A stretch of 15,449 nucleotides of DNA from JBFGFG01 sp041627475 (GCA_041627475.1 JBFKQZ010000049.1:1-15449); one strand, 5' to 3'; positions 6,971 through 14,890 are shown, counted from the stretch's first letter. The notes: generated by a model from the letters alone, not told the origin. Made by a program: numbers and translations.

Positions 6971-7749
6971 ACGCGGTGAGCCCACGGGAGGTCGCCGACC
7001 GCGTCGGCGACGTCACGGACTGGTTCGTCGTGCTCGACTTCGACGGCACGCTCGCGCCGATCGTCGAGCGCAAGGAGGACGCCGCGCTCGCCCCCGGCGC
7101 GCACGACGCCGTCCTCGCCGTCTGCGACCTGACGGACGTCGCCGTCGTGACCGGCCGCCCGGTCGAGGACGTGCTGCCGCGACTGCAGGGCCTGCCCGTC
7201 ACCGTCGTCGGCAACCACGGCACGCAGGCCCGGCTGCAGGACGGCACGACCGAGGACCTGCTCGACACCTCGCGCATGGCCCGGGTCCTCGACGAGGTCG
7301 AGGGGACCGTCGCCCGCGTCGTGGACCCCGCCGACGGCTGGGAGGTCGAGCGCAAGCCGACGTCGGTGGCCGTCCACGACCGACGCGTCGCCGACGCGGT
7401 CCGGGAGGCCGTCCTGCCGACGCTCCGTGCGCGCCTCGACGAGCACGCCGGACGCCCGCCGGGCTGGAAGGTCCTCGCCGGGCACCGGGTCACCGAGTTC
7501 GCCCCGAGCGGCGCCGACAAGGGCACGGCGCTGGCGTGGCTGCTCGACCGCGTGGACCACGACCGCGCACTCGTCGTGGGCGACGACGTCACCGACGAGG
7601 ACGCCTTCGCGGTCGCCCGGGAGCACGGTGGTCTCGCCGTGCTGGTGTCCGAGGAGCCGCGTGGGTCCGCCGCGCACCTGCGCGTCCCCGACCCGGCGGC
7701 GGTCGTGGCGACGCTCGAGCTGCTGGCTCAGTCGACCGCGAGCTCGTAG
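6967..7749 (+). CDS. otsB: Trehalose-6-phosphate phosphatase
   Basis: A 260-aa HAD-superfamily phosphatase that dephosphorylates trehalose-6-phosphate to trehalose. HAD motif I is DFDGTLAP at 24-31 (Asp24 nucleophile, Asp26 acid/base). VVTGRP at 60-65 is motif II. The cap region holds GNHG at 82-85 and ERKPTSVAVH at 128-137. Motif III lysine is probably Lys185 (ADKGTAL), and motif IV is VGDDVTDEDAF at 204-214. The GTG start at 6967 overlaps the otsA stop as GTGA; the frame upstream runs inside otsA. The 3' end overlaps the convergent membrane-protein gene by 22 bp, with no terminator hairpin between them. Confidence 0.95.
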   Translation: MNAVSPREVADRVGDVTDWFVVLDFDGTLAPIVERKEDAALAPGAHDAVLAVCDLTDVAVVTGRPVEDVLPRLQGLPVTVVGNHGTQARLQDGTTEDLLDTSRMARVLDEVEGTVARVVDPADGWEVERKPTSVAVHDRRVADAVREAVLPTLRARLDEHAGRPPGWKVLAGHRVTEFAPSGADKGTALAWLLDRVDHDRALVVGDDVTDEDAFAVAREHGGLAVLVSEEPRGSAAHLRVPDPAAVVATLELLAQSTASS

Positions 7750-8321
7750 CTCCCGGTCCCGGCGCTCCCCCACGACTGCACCCGCACCGTGTAGCTGCCG
7801 GCGTCCAGGTCGAGCTCGAGCCGCGAGTCCGTGCCGAGCCCTGCGCCGTCGTCGTCGCTGGCGACCAGCGCACCGGTGTCGTCGAGCACGACCAGGACGG
7901 TGTCGAAGTCGTCCGACCGCAGCTCGATCGAGACCCTTGCGCTGGTCTCGAGCGTCAGTGGGTGGTCGACGGGCTGCCCGTCGAGGAGGTCCGAGACCTC
8001 GGTGCCACGACGCACGGCCTGGCCGGGGACACCCTCGGCGTCCAGCGGCGTGACGCCCGGGACGTCCCCGTCGAACGCCTCGAACCCGTCCACGTCGAAC
8101 ACCCCGTCGGCGGTGAGGGACTCGAACCCACCGACGGCCATGCCGGCGAGGAACCCCGCGAACCCGGCACCGGCCATCAGCACCAGGACGATCACGACGG
8201 CGAGCGCGACCCGGCCGCCCGTCCACCACGGCTGGCGGGCCCCGCTCCCCGTCGCCGCCGGCCGCTGCTGGCTCGCCGGCCAGCCGGGCTGGCCCGGCGG
8301 CGGGGGCGGCGGCATGCTCAT
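7728..8321 (-). CDS. Single-pass membrane protein with C-terminal PPC-like beta domain
   Basis: A 197-aa protein in three parts. Residues 1-36 are Pro/Gln/Gly-rich, ending in PWW. Residues 37-63 form one hydrophobic helix (start of the outside-facing part after GGR). Residues 118-197 resemble a bacterial pre-peptidase C-terminal (PPC) beta sandwich, with FDTVLVVLDDTGALVASDDD (139-158) and GSYTVRVQSWG (175-185) typical of that domain. A linker at 64-117 is acidic. The ATG at 8321 overlaps the stop of the zinc-ribbon gene (ATGA); a second ATG two codons later is also possible. PPC domains usually accompany secreted proteases; here no enzyme domain is present, so function is unknown. It may be an anchored binding or scaffold protein. 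Confidence 0.85.
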   Translation of the reverse strand: MSMPPPPPPGQPGWPASQQRPAATGSGARQPWWTGGRVALAVVIVLVLMAGAGFAGFLAGMAVGGFESLTADGVFDVDGFEAFDGDVPGVTPLDAEGVPGQAVRRGTEVSDLLDGQPVDHPLTLETSARVSIELRSDDFDTVLVVLDDTGALVASDDDGAGLGTDSRLELDLDAGSYTVRVQSWGSAGTGSYELAVD

Positions 8322-9046
8322 CGGACGACCAGCAACCGGCGGCAGTTGGGGCACGTCGTCAGGGGGTCGCCGTCACGCAGCTCGTTGACCTCGGCGTGGG
8401 GCAGGTCGATCCGGCAGGCCGTGCACGACATGCCTGACAGCTCGCCCACGGCGACCCCGGCCGGGATGCGGTCGCGCACACCGTCGTACTGCGCGATCGC
8501 CGTCTCGCCGAGCTGGTCACGCAGCCGGTCGCGCTCGACGTCGAGCTCGGCCTTCTCGGCCATCAGCTCCTGTGCGGCATGGTCGCGCGCCGCCTCGAGC
8601 TCCACGATCTCGGCCCGCGTCTGCTCAGCGGTGCGGGCCGCGTCGTCGATGCGCCCGGCGAGGTCGTCCGCTGCCTCCATCGCCTCGAGGAGCGCCTCCT
8701 CGTGCTCGTCGACGCGACGCTGCGCGGCCTCGATCTCGTTCTCGACCGACTGCATCTCCTTGGCGTTGGTGATGCCACCGCCGTAGAGCCGTTCCTGCTC
8801 CTTGGCGATCCGGGTCTGGAACTGCTCGATCTCGCGCTCGTGGCGCCGCTGCTCGGCCTCCACGGTGGTGACCTCGACCCGCAGGGCGTCGCCCTGCTTG
8901 ACCGCCGCGTCGAGGCGCTCCTCGGCCTCCTCGACCGCGCGCTGCTCGGGCAGGTCCGCCAGCTTCGCGTCGATCCTGGCCCGCTGGGCATCGACGTCGG
9001 ACAGCTCCAGCAGGAGGTCCAGGTCCTCGTCGGCGACCGTCACCAC
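8318..9046 (-). CDS. C4-type zinc-ribbon coiled-coil protein (DUF164 family)
   Basis: A 242-aa protein with a long charged coiled coil (about residues 10-180, heptad-like Leu/Ala with many Glu/Arg) and a C-terminal zinc ribbon with Cys208-x2-Cys211 and Cys232-x2-Cys235. The family-typical segment LYGGGITNAKEMQSVENEI is at 88-106. This family is often next to Nif3 in Actinobacteria, as here; its biochemical role is not settled, and nucleic-acid binding is only a family-level suggestion. The start is uncertain among GTG codons. GTG at 9046 (or 9043) is preferred because AAGGAA lies 5-8 bases upstream, while the upstream GTG at 9070 would overlap the Nif3 gene. Confidence 0.93.
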   Translation of the reverse strand: MVTVADEDLDLLLELSDVDAQRARIDAKLADLPEQRAVEEAEERLDAAVKQGDALRVEVTTVEAEQRRHEREIEQFQTRIAKEQERLYGGGITNAKEMQSVENEIEAAQRRVDEHEEALLEAMEAADDLAGRIDDAARTAEQTRAEIVELEAARDHAAQELMAEKAELDVERDRLRDQLGETAIAQYDGVRDRIPAGVAVGELSGMSCTACRIDLPHAEVNELRDGDPLTTCPNCRRLLVVR

Positions 9047-9060
9047 TCGGGTTCCTTCGG

Positions 9061-10176
9061 TTACGACCACGGGTCCGTGTCGATGGCCGACCCTAGCACC
9101 GGGGCGGTCAGCCCCCGCGCTGCAGCATCGCGCTCCAGCGCGTCCCGGAACGCCGGCATCGCGGCCTGCTCGGTGGCGTGGTGGCCGGCATCGATCACGG
9201 CCAGCCCGACCGCCAGTGCGTCCAGGACGTCGTGGTGCTTCACGTCACCGGTCACGTAGAGGTCGGCGCCCGCTCCCCGCGCCGCCCCCACCAGCGACAT
9301 GCCCGAGCCGCCGACGGTCGCGACGGTGGTGATCTCGCGGTCCCGGTCACCGGCGACGCGCAGGTGCGGGGACGGCAGGCGCTCGCGCAGGAGCGCCGCG
9401 ACGTCGCCGAGCGACGTCGGCGTCGCGAGCTGTCCGATCCGGCCGAACCCCACCTCGGCCCCGTCGACGAGCGGCAGCAGGTCGTAGGCCACCTCCTCGT
9501 AGGGATGGGCGGCCAGCAGGGTGGCGACGACACCACCGAGGCGGCTGCGCGGCACGAGGACCTCGAGGCGGTCCTCCGGCTCCTCGTGCGGCTCACCGAC
9601 GGTGCCGACGTGCGGGTCGGCGCCGTCCAGCGGGGTGAACGTCCCGGTCCCGCCCACACGGAACGAGCAGCGCTCGTAGTCCCCCATCGCGCCACCGCCG
9701 GCGCCGGCGATCGCATCGAGGACGGGTGCGGTGTGCTCGTGCGGCACGAACACGACCAGCTTCACGTCACGGCTGTCACGCAGCTCGGTCGTCAGCGGTC
9801 GGACGTCCTGCAGGTCGAGCGCCGTGGCCACAGGGTCGCTCGTGCCGGTCCCGTCGCGGGCGACGTCGAGGTTGGTGTGGGCCGCAGCGACGGCGGTACG
9901 GCTGGTGGCCGCCTGCAGTGCGAGCCGCCCGCCGGCGGTGTCCGGCGTCAGGCGGTCGAGCCCGCCCAGCAGCAGCGGGTGGTGGGCGAGCACGAGCGTG
10001 TGCTCGACCTCGGCGGCCTCGTCGAGCACCGCCGTGGTGACGTCCAACGTGACGAGCACCCGGGCGACCGGCCAGTCACGGGCGCCCACGTGCAGACCGG
10101 GCGCGTCCCACGACGACGCCTCACTCGTCGGCCAGTGCGCACCGACCAGGTCCAGCCAGTCCCCCACGGTGTCCAT
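9061..10176 (-). CDS. Nif3-like dinuclear metal-centre hexameric protein
   Basis: A 371-aa protein of the Nif3/YqfO family, also described as GTP cyclohydrolase I type 2-like although that activity is not proven for most members. Metal-binding residues are visible: LAHHPLLL with His65/His66, AAHTNLD with His100/Asp104, and the C-terminal GHHATE. GDVKHHD near the C-terminus is also conserved. The long form contains the PII-like insert domain (about residues 137-245, including VKLVVFVPHEHTAPVLDAI and HPYEEVAYDL), as in Bacillus YqfO. ATG at 10176 has a strong GGGAGG seven bases upstream. It follows the FKBP gene by 46 bp and precedes the zinc-ribbon gene by 14 bp, so an operon is likely. Confidence 0.95.
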   Translation of the reverse strand: MDTVGDWLDLVGAHWPTSEASSWDAPGLHVGARDWPVARVLVTLDVTTAVLDEAAEVEHTLVLAHHPLLLGGLDRLTPDTAGGRLALQAATSRTAVAAAHTNLDVARDGTGTSDPVATALDLQDVRPLTTELRDSRDVKLVVFVPHEHTAPVLDAIAGAGGGAMGDYERCSFRVGGTGTFTPLDGADPHVGTVGEPHEEPEDRLEVLVPRSRLGGVVATLLAAHPYEEVAYDLLPLVDGAEVGFGRIGQLATPTSLGDVAALLRERLPSPHLRVAGDRDREITTVATVGGSGMSLVGAARGAGADLYVTGDVKHHDVLDALAVGLAVIDAGHHATEQAAMPAFRDALERDAAARGLTAPVLGSAIDTDPWS

Positions 10177-10222
10177 GCGTCAGCCTCCCGGTCGCGACTG
10201 CGCCATGGAAGCAGGCCGTCGG

Positions 10223-10624
10223 TCAGCCGACGCGGAGCAGGTCGACCACGAAGACGAGCGTGTCGTCGCTGGCGATCAGCGGCGTGGGCGGCACCTTGCC
10301 GTAGCCGAGCTCCGGCGGGATCACGAGCAGCCGCCGCCCGCCGACCCGCATGCCGGGGATGCCCTGCTGCCACCCAGCGATGACCCGGTTCAGCGGGAAC
10401 GTGGCGGGCTGGCGACCGAACGAGGCGTCGAACCCCGCACCACCGTTCACCCATGAGACCCCGGCGTAGTGCACGGTGACGGTGTCGCCGGCGCCGGCCT
10501 CGTCCCCGTCGCCCTCGACGAGGTCGACCAGCGCGAGCTCGGCGGGCGGTGGCCCGTCGGGCAGGGTGATGTCCGGGCTGCGCCCGACCTCGCCGATGAC
10601 CTCGATGTCGCTGCTGTCGCTCAC
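10223..10624 (-). CDS. FKBP-type peptidyl-prolyl cis-trans isomerase
   Basis: A 133-aa single-domain FKBP that isomerises X-Pro peptide bonds. VHYAG at 51-55, FDASFGR at 65-71, VIAGWQQGIPGMRVGGRR at 81-98 (including the pocket Trp85) and VIPPELGYG at 101-109 match the FKBP fold; the C-terminal VFVVDLLRV strand is present. There is no signal peptide or lipobox, so it is probably cytosolic. GTG at 10624 is chosen since AGGAG lies 6 bases upstream; the open frame further upstream runs antisense through the moxR-type gene. It leads the minus-strand cluster and is divergent from that operon. Confidence 0.95.
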   Translation of the reverse strand: MSDSSDIEVIGEVGRSPDITLPDGPPPAELALVDLVEGDGDEAGAGDTVTVHYAGVSWVNGGAGFDASFGRQPATFPLNRVIAGWQQGIPGMRVGGRRLLVIPPELGYGKVPPTPLIASDDTLVFVVDLLRVG

Positions 10625-10706
10625 GTCTGCTCCTGGTTCGGCCGACCATCCAACCCGACCGTCCCCACGTCCGTGCACACTGTCCGGGCCGACCCACGGA
10701 GCACCC
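10625..10706. promoter_or_regulatory. Divergent promoter region between FKBP gene and MoxR operon
   Basis: This 82-bp gap must carry promoters for both directions. It holds the AGGAG of the FKBP gene at one end and GGAG five bases before the MoxR ATG at the other. TTGGAT on the minus strand (about 10654-10649) is a weak -10 candidate for the FKBP gene. I see no strong -35/-10 pair or clear operator. Confidence 0.4.
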
Positions 10707-11627
10707 ATGGACCACCGCCAGGCGACGCAGCTGCTCCGTGACGTGGTGGGCACGGTGACCGGCGTGATCCGGGGGACCGACGAGTCGATCGCGACGATCG
10801 TCGCGACGCTTGCGGCCGACGGACACGTGCTGCTCGAGGACCCGCCCGGGACGGGCAAGACGACGCTCGTCCACGCGCTGGGTCGCGCCTGCGGCCTGGA
10901 GGTCGCACGCATCCAGGGGACCCCGGACCTGCTGCCGGGCGACATCACCGGCCATCTCCTCCCCGACGAGCAGCGCCGACTGGTCTTCCACCCCGGCCCC
11001 GTGTTCGCACAGCTCGTCCTCGCCGACGAGCTCAACCGCACGCCACCGCGGTCGCAGGCGGCACTGCTCGAGGCGATGGCCGAGCGCACCGTCACGGTCG
11101 ACCGCGAGACCCACGCGCTGCCGACCCCGCACCTCGTCGTCGCCACGCAGAACCCCACCGAGTCCGCCGGGACCTTCCCGCTCCCCGACAGCCAGCTCGA
11201 CCGCTTCACGGTGCGCGCCTCGCTGGGACAGCCCGACCAGCTCGACGAGATGGCGCTCGTCCGTGCCAACCTCGCGGGCTCGCTGCTCGAGGACGTCGCC
11301 GCCGTCTGTGACGCCGACCAGCTCGTCGCGGTGCAGGGGCTGGTCCGCACGGTCGCGATCGACGACGCGGTGCTGGCCTACGCCACGGCGCTGACGCGGG
11401 CCACGCGCGACGAGCCGGCGGTCCGGCAGGGCGCGTCAGCGCGCGCGACGGTGCAGCTCGTCCGTCTCGCCCAGGCCTTCGCGACGCTGTCCGGCCGCCC
11501 GCAGGTCCTCGCCGAGGACGTCAAGCGCGCCGCCGTCCCGGTCCTCGCGCACCGCATCGTCATGGCCTCCGGGGACGCCCGACCGCTCGTCGAGCGGCTG
11601 CTGGGCTCGCTCCCCGTCCCCCGATGA
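10707..11627 (+). CDS. moxR: MoxR-family AAA+ ATPase
   Basis: A 306-aa AAA+ ATPase of the MoxR family, thought to act as a chaperone that assembles or activates partner proteins. Walker A is PPGTGKTT at 46-53, Walker B is LVLADELNR at 103-111 and sensor 1 is ATQNP at 146-150. The family stretch GTFPLPDSQLDRF is at 155-167. The C-terminal third is the usual helical lid, ending RIVMASGDARPLVERLL. ATG at 10707 has GGAG five bases upstream. First gene of the MoxR-DUF58-transglutaminase operon, with its TGA overlapping the next ATG (ATGA). Confidence 0.95.
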   Translation: MDHRQATQLLRDVVGTVTGVIRGTDESIATIVATLAADGHVLLEDPPGTGKTTLVHALGRACGLEVARIQGTPDLLPGDITGHLLPDEQRRLVFHPGPVFAQLVLADELNRTPPRSQAALLEAMAERTVTVDRETHALPTPHLVVATQNPTESAGTFPLPDSQLDRFTVRASLGQPDQLDEMALVRANLAGSLLEDVAAVCDADQLVAVQGLVRTVAIDDAVLAYATALTRATRDEPAVRQGASARATVQLVRLAQAFATLSGRPQVLAEDVKRAAVPVLAHRIVMASGDARPLVERLLGSLPVPR

Positions 11628-12577
11628 CCGCCCGGACCGAGCAGCAGCGGACCCGCCCCACGGGTCGCGTGGTGCTGCTGGTGGGACTGTCCGTGCTCAT
11701 CTACGCGGCCGGCGCGAACATCGGCGCGGGCACGGTGCTGCTGCTGTCGGCCGGCATGCTCGTCGCCACCGCATGGTCGGTCACGGGCTTCCTGCGTCGG
11801 ATCGGCCAGCTCCGCGTCGTGCTCGAGACCGAGCTCACCGTCACCGAGGGACGCACCGGCATCCCGGCGACCGTCGCGGTGCCGCGCGGGGTCATCGGCG
11901 TGCTCCGGCTGCGGCCGGTGGTCGGGACCGATGACGCCGCGGCGCTGCTCGGCACCCTCGGCACGAGGACCGACGGCCGTCCCGCGGACGAGCTCTGGGC
12001 GACGCTGCCGCGCTCGGGCAGCAGCGCGAACGTGCGGCTCGACGTCGTCGTCGCCCGCGGCGACGACCAGCAGCTCCGGATCGAGGTCGAGGCCACCGAC
12101 CTCTTCGGGCTCGTCCAGCGCCGGGCGACCCTGACCGGCCCCCGGGTGGACGTCGTGCCGGCCCGCGGGGCGGCCGCAGCCTTCATGGCCCAGAGCGTGG
12201 AGGGCGCCGAGGACGAGTGGATCGCCCACGCGCTGGCCGCGAGCGGCCCGCCCGCCACCGAGCTGCGCCCGTGGCGGCCCGGCGAGCCCGTCCGGGCCGT
12301 GCACTGGGCGGCCTCCGAGCGCGTCGACCGCCTGCTGCTGCGTCCGCGCGGGCCCGAGACGAGCCAGCGCCGGACGCTCGCGATCCCGGACCGACCGTGG
12401 TCCCGCGACGAGCTCGACGCCCGCTGCCGCGACCTCGCCGCGACGGCCGACCGCCTCGCGCAGGCCGGTGTGCAGGTCGAGGTGCACGCCGTCGGGCAGA
12501 CCCTGCCGTGGGGCGACGCGGCACGCCGGCTGCTCGCCTCGCTGCAGCCGAACGCGGCGACGGTGCGCCGCGGATGA
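11624..12577 (+). CDS. DUF58 membrane protein
   Basis: A 317-aa protein with two N-terminal membrane helices (about 15-32 and 35-56) and a soluble part with the DUF58 signature ELRPWRPGEPVRAVHWAAS at 213-231, followed by RVDRLLLRP. DUF58 proteins are regular partners of MoxR ATPases and are proposed substrates or effectors; their biochemical role is not settled. The C-terminal part resembles the von Willebrand A-like half usual in this family, although the metal-site motif is not obvious. Overlaps both neighbours by ATGA, so translation of all three is likely coupled. Confidence 0.92.
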   Translation: MTARTEQQRTRPTGRVVLLVGLSVLIYAAGANIGAGTVLLLSAGMLVATAWSVTGFLRRIGQLRVVLETELTVTEGRTGIPATVAVPRGVIGVLRLRPVVGTDDAAALLGTLGTRTDGRPADELWATLPRSGSSANVRLDVVVARGDDQQLRIEVEATDLFGLVQRRATLTGPRVDVVPARGAAAAFMAQSVEGAEDEWIAHALAASGPPATELRPWRPGEPVRAVHWAASERVDRLLLRPRGPETSQRRTLAIPDRPWSRDELDARCRDLAATADRLAQAGVQVEVHAVGQTLPWGDAARRLLASLQPNAATVRRG

Positions 12578-14658
12578 CCACGATCCGCGAACGCATCGCC
12601 GCGGCGCAGCGCACCGACCGGGCGCAGGTCGAGGACGCGGTCCTGCCGCGGGCCGCCACGGTCGCCGCCGTGGTCGTGGCGCTGCTGGCCGTCGGTGCGA
12701 CGGGTGCGGCACCACTCGGCGAGGTGGCGCTCTCGATCCCCCTCGTGATCGCCGGCAACGTCCTCAGCCACCGACGTCGCCATGCGGACAACCGGTGGAT
12801 CAAGGCGGCGATCGCGGTCGTGGTCCTGCTCGTCCTCGCCCGGTTCTTCACCGACGTGGGCCAGTCGCAGACCATCGACGACACCCGCCTGCCGCTGGCA
12901 TCGCTCTTCCTCGGTGTCCAGACGCTGCACGCCTTCGACCTGCCGCGGACGCGCGACCTCACGTTCACGGTCTCTGCCTCCATGGCCCTGATCGCTCTGG
13001 CATCGGCCGCCGCCCGGTCGCCGCTGTTCCCGCTCCTCGTCGGCCTGTGGCTGCTGCTGGCCGGGGTCAGCCTGTGGCTGCTGCGGCTGGGCGCCAACCG
13101 GCGGCGCGGCGGTGAGGTCCTGGCACCCGACCACCTCGTCGCACCGGGTGTGGGCCTGCGCAGCATCGGCCGGACGCGGCCGTCCAGCATCGTCGCGGTC
13201 GTCGCGGTGACGCTGGTGGTGTTCCTGGCGCTGCCTCGCTCGGAGGTCGGACAGACGGTCGCGCTGCCGTTCGAGCAGTTCCGGCAGGGCATCCCGGCGC
13301 CGGGCGGGGTCACGAACCCGGGCCTGCCGGTCAACGACCCGGGCACGTCGTCGGACCCGAATGCGAACTTCGACGCCACGGCCTACTTCGGCCTCGCGGA
13401 CACCGTCGACATCCGCACCGTCGGGCAGCTCGGCGACCAGCTGGTCCTGCGCGTGCGGTCGTCCCGACCGCGCCTCCTGCGCGGCATGGTGTTCGACACC
13501 TACGAGGACAACCGCTGGACCAGGACCGCAGCGGTGCCCGAGCTCCGCACGGGGCTCCCGGTGCGGCTGGACGCCGAGCCCGGACCGCGGACCGACCTGA
13601 CCCAGATCGTCGAGGTCGTGACGCCGACACCGAACCTCGTCTTCGCCGCCGCCGCGCCGCTGGACCTCTACCACGCCGGTCAGAGCGCGCAGCAGTGGGC
13701 CGACGGCACCGTCACGGTCGCGACGACGCAGGAGGAGGGCACGATCTACTCGGTGATCTCGAGCGTGCCGGTCGCCCCCGAGGACGCCATGCGCAGCGCG
13801 TTCGGCCCGGTGCCCGACGAGATCGCGGCCACCTGGCTGCAGGTGCCCGAGCTGTCGGACCGCACGCTCGCGCTGTCGGCGGAGCTCGTCGACCCGACCC
13901 GGTCGAACTACGAGAACGCCGAGTCCGTCATGGCGTGGCTGGCCGACAACGTGGCGTACTCGCTCGACCTCTCCGACCACCCGCCCGACCAGGACGCCAT
14001 CGACACGCTGCTCTTCGAGCGCCGGCTGGGATGGTGCGAGCCGATCAGCTCGTCCATGGTGATGCTCCTGCGCGCCGGTGGGGTCCCCGCCCGCTGGGCC
14101 ACCGGCTTCATGCCCGGTGACTTCAACGTGCTCAGCGGCTACTGGGAGGTGCGGGCCCACCACGCCCATGCCTGGGTCGAGGTGTGGATCCCCGAGCACG
14201 GCTGGATCTCCTTCGACCCGACCGGGGCGGTCCCGAACGCCGACGGGCCGGCCACGGCGAGCGTGTCGATCCCGTTGCTCGCGCTGTTCGACCAGCTCGG
14301 CGGCTGGCTGCAGTCGCTGTCGCCGGTCGGGTGGCTCGTGCTCGCAGGTGTGTTCGCCGTGCTCGCCGGCAGCGGCGTGCAGCTGCGGCGGCGGCTGGTG
14401 GCTGCCTCGCCACTGGACCACCTCCCGATCCCCTGGGAGCCCTGGGAGACGCCGACCGACCTCGCCGACCGCCTCGCGCGGGACCACGGGGCGGATCGTG
14501 CGTCCCTGGAGGTGCTGGTGCGCACCCACCACGCCCACCAACTCGGTGCCGAGCCACCCGACGCCGACGAGGTCCGCGCCGCCCATGCCGCCGTGCGCCG
14601 TTCCCTGGGCCCGCGAGGCAACGCCGAGGAGCTCGGTCGAGCCGGAGCTCATCGGTGA
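12574..14658 (+). CDS. Membrane-bound transglutaminase-like cysteine protease (TgpA-like)
   Basis: A 694-aa protein with about six N-terminal membrane helices (roughly 27-44, 49-65, 76-93, 131-148, 151-171, 205-221), an external domain at 222-586, one more helix at 587-606 and a cytosolic tail with a DUF4129-like region. The transglutaminase core is complete: Cys488 in LGWCEPISSSM, His532 in HAWVEVW and Asp548 in SFDPTG. After the Cys-Glu the family usually has Gln or His; here it is Pro. TgpA-type proteins sit after MoxR and DUF58 in many bacteria and are linked to envelope integrity; substrate is unknown. ATG at 12574 overlaps the DUF58 stop (ATGA). Likely end of the operon, as a hairpin follows. 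Confidence 0.94.
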   Translation: MTTIRERIAAAQRTDRAQVEDAVLPRAATVAAVVVALLAVGATGAAPLGEVALSIPLVIAGNVLSHRRRHADNRWIKAAIAVVVLLVLARFFTDVGQSQTIDDTRLPLASLFLGVQTLHAFDLPRTRDLTFTVSASMALIALASAAARSPLFPLLVGLWLLLAGVSLWLLRLGANRRRGGEVLAPDHLVAPGVGLRSIGRTRPSSIVAVVAVTLVVFLALPRSEVGQTVALPFEQFRQGIPAPGGVTNPGLPVNDPGTSSDPNANFDATAYFGLADTVDIRTVGQLGDQLVLRVRSSRPRLLRGMVFDTYEDNRWTRTAAVPELRTGLPVRLDAEPGPRTDLTQIVEVVTPTPNLVFAAAAPLDLYHAGQSAQQWADGTVTVATTQEEGTIYSVISSVPVAPEDAMRSAFGPVPDEIAATWLQVPELSDRTLALSAELVDPTRSNYENAESVMAWLADNVAYSLDLSDHPPDQDAIDTLLFERRLGWCEPISSSMVMLLRAGGVPARWATGFMPGDFNVLSGYWEVRAHHAHAWVEVWIPEHGWISFDPTGAVPNADGPATASVSIPLLALFDQLGGWLQSLSPVGWLVLAGVFAVLAGSGVQLRRRLVAASPLDHLPIPWEPWETPTDLADRLARDHGADRASLEVLVRTHHAHQLGAEPPDADEVRAAHAAVRRSLGPRGNAEELGRAGAHR

Positions 14659-14683
14659 AGGTCGATGGATGGGGACGACTGTC

Positions 14684-14704
14684 GGCCCGCGGAGCAAGCG
14701 GGCC
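14684..14704 (+). terminator. GC hairpin after the transglutaminase gene
   Basis: GGCCCGC at 14684-14690 and GCGGGCC at 14698-14704 form a perfect 7-bp GC stem with a 7-base loop, 26 bases after the stop codon. No U-tract follows. The position after the last gene of the operon suits a terminator of the type common in high-GC genomes. Confidence 0.55.
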
Positions 14705-14724
14705 TCGACCGCTGAGGACGTCGT

Positions 14725-14754
14725 GTGTCGCTCGGCCCGGCCGTCGCGCGACAC
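14725..14754. repeat. Inverted repeat / possible second hairpin
   Basis: GTGTCGC (14725-14731) and GCGACAC (14748-14754) are perfect inverted copies, with GGCC/GGCC pairing possible within the loop. It may be a backup terminator or a structure in the leader of the next gene. No other support. Confidence 0.4.
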
Positions 14755-14815
14755 CTGTCAGGATTGGCGGTTCTTCGCACGTCGCCAGCGCTCCCGCGGA
14801 AGCGTTCGGCACCCC

Positions 14816-14839
14816 GAAGTGTGCGTCCGCGCACACTTC
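14816..14839. repeat. Perfect 10-bp inverted repeat (GAAGTGTGCG-N4-CGCACACTTC)
   Basis: GAAGTGTGCG (14816-14825), TCCG, CGCACACTTC (14830-14839) form a perfect dyad with a 4-base loop. It lies about 70 bases upstream of the small membrane protein gene at 14908. The right half is repeated 50 bases later. It could be an operator, an RNA hairpin or one copy of a dispersed palindromic repeat. Confidence 0.75.
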
Positions 14840-14865
14840 CGTGGCTCGTGCCGCCCACCGTCCCC

Positions 14866-14890
14866 AAAGTGCGCTCATGCGCACACTTCG
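14866..14890. repeat. Second, imperfect copy of the dyad repeat
   Basis: GTGCGC (14869-14874), TCAT, GCGCAC (14879-14884) form a perfect 6-bp core. The right side continues as ACTTCG, repeating the GCGCACACTTC of the first copy exactly 50 bases downstream (14829 to 14879). The left arm lacks a TG relative to a perfect dyad. Its right end is only 17 bases before the ATG at 14908, next to the ribosome binding site. Confidence 0.6.

Noticed and set aside
5129..6985. 618-codon minus-strand frame opposite otsA
   Set aside because: Rich in Asp/Val/Gly/Gln repeats produced by reading the complement of high-GC codons. otsA on the other strand is certain.
11701..14754. 1017-codon minus-strand frame
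   Set aside because: It is antisense to DUF58 and the transglutaminase genes and has the Arg/Gly/His-rich, low-complexity composition of a shadow frame. The plus-strand proteins are recognisable families.
14725..14890. CRISPR-like array in the palindrome region
   Set aside because: Only two related copies with different arms are present; there is no set of regular repeats and spacers and no cas gene.
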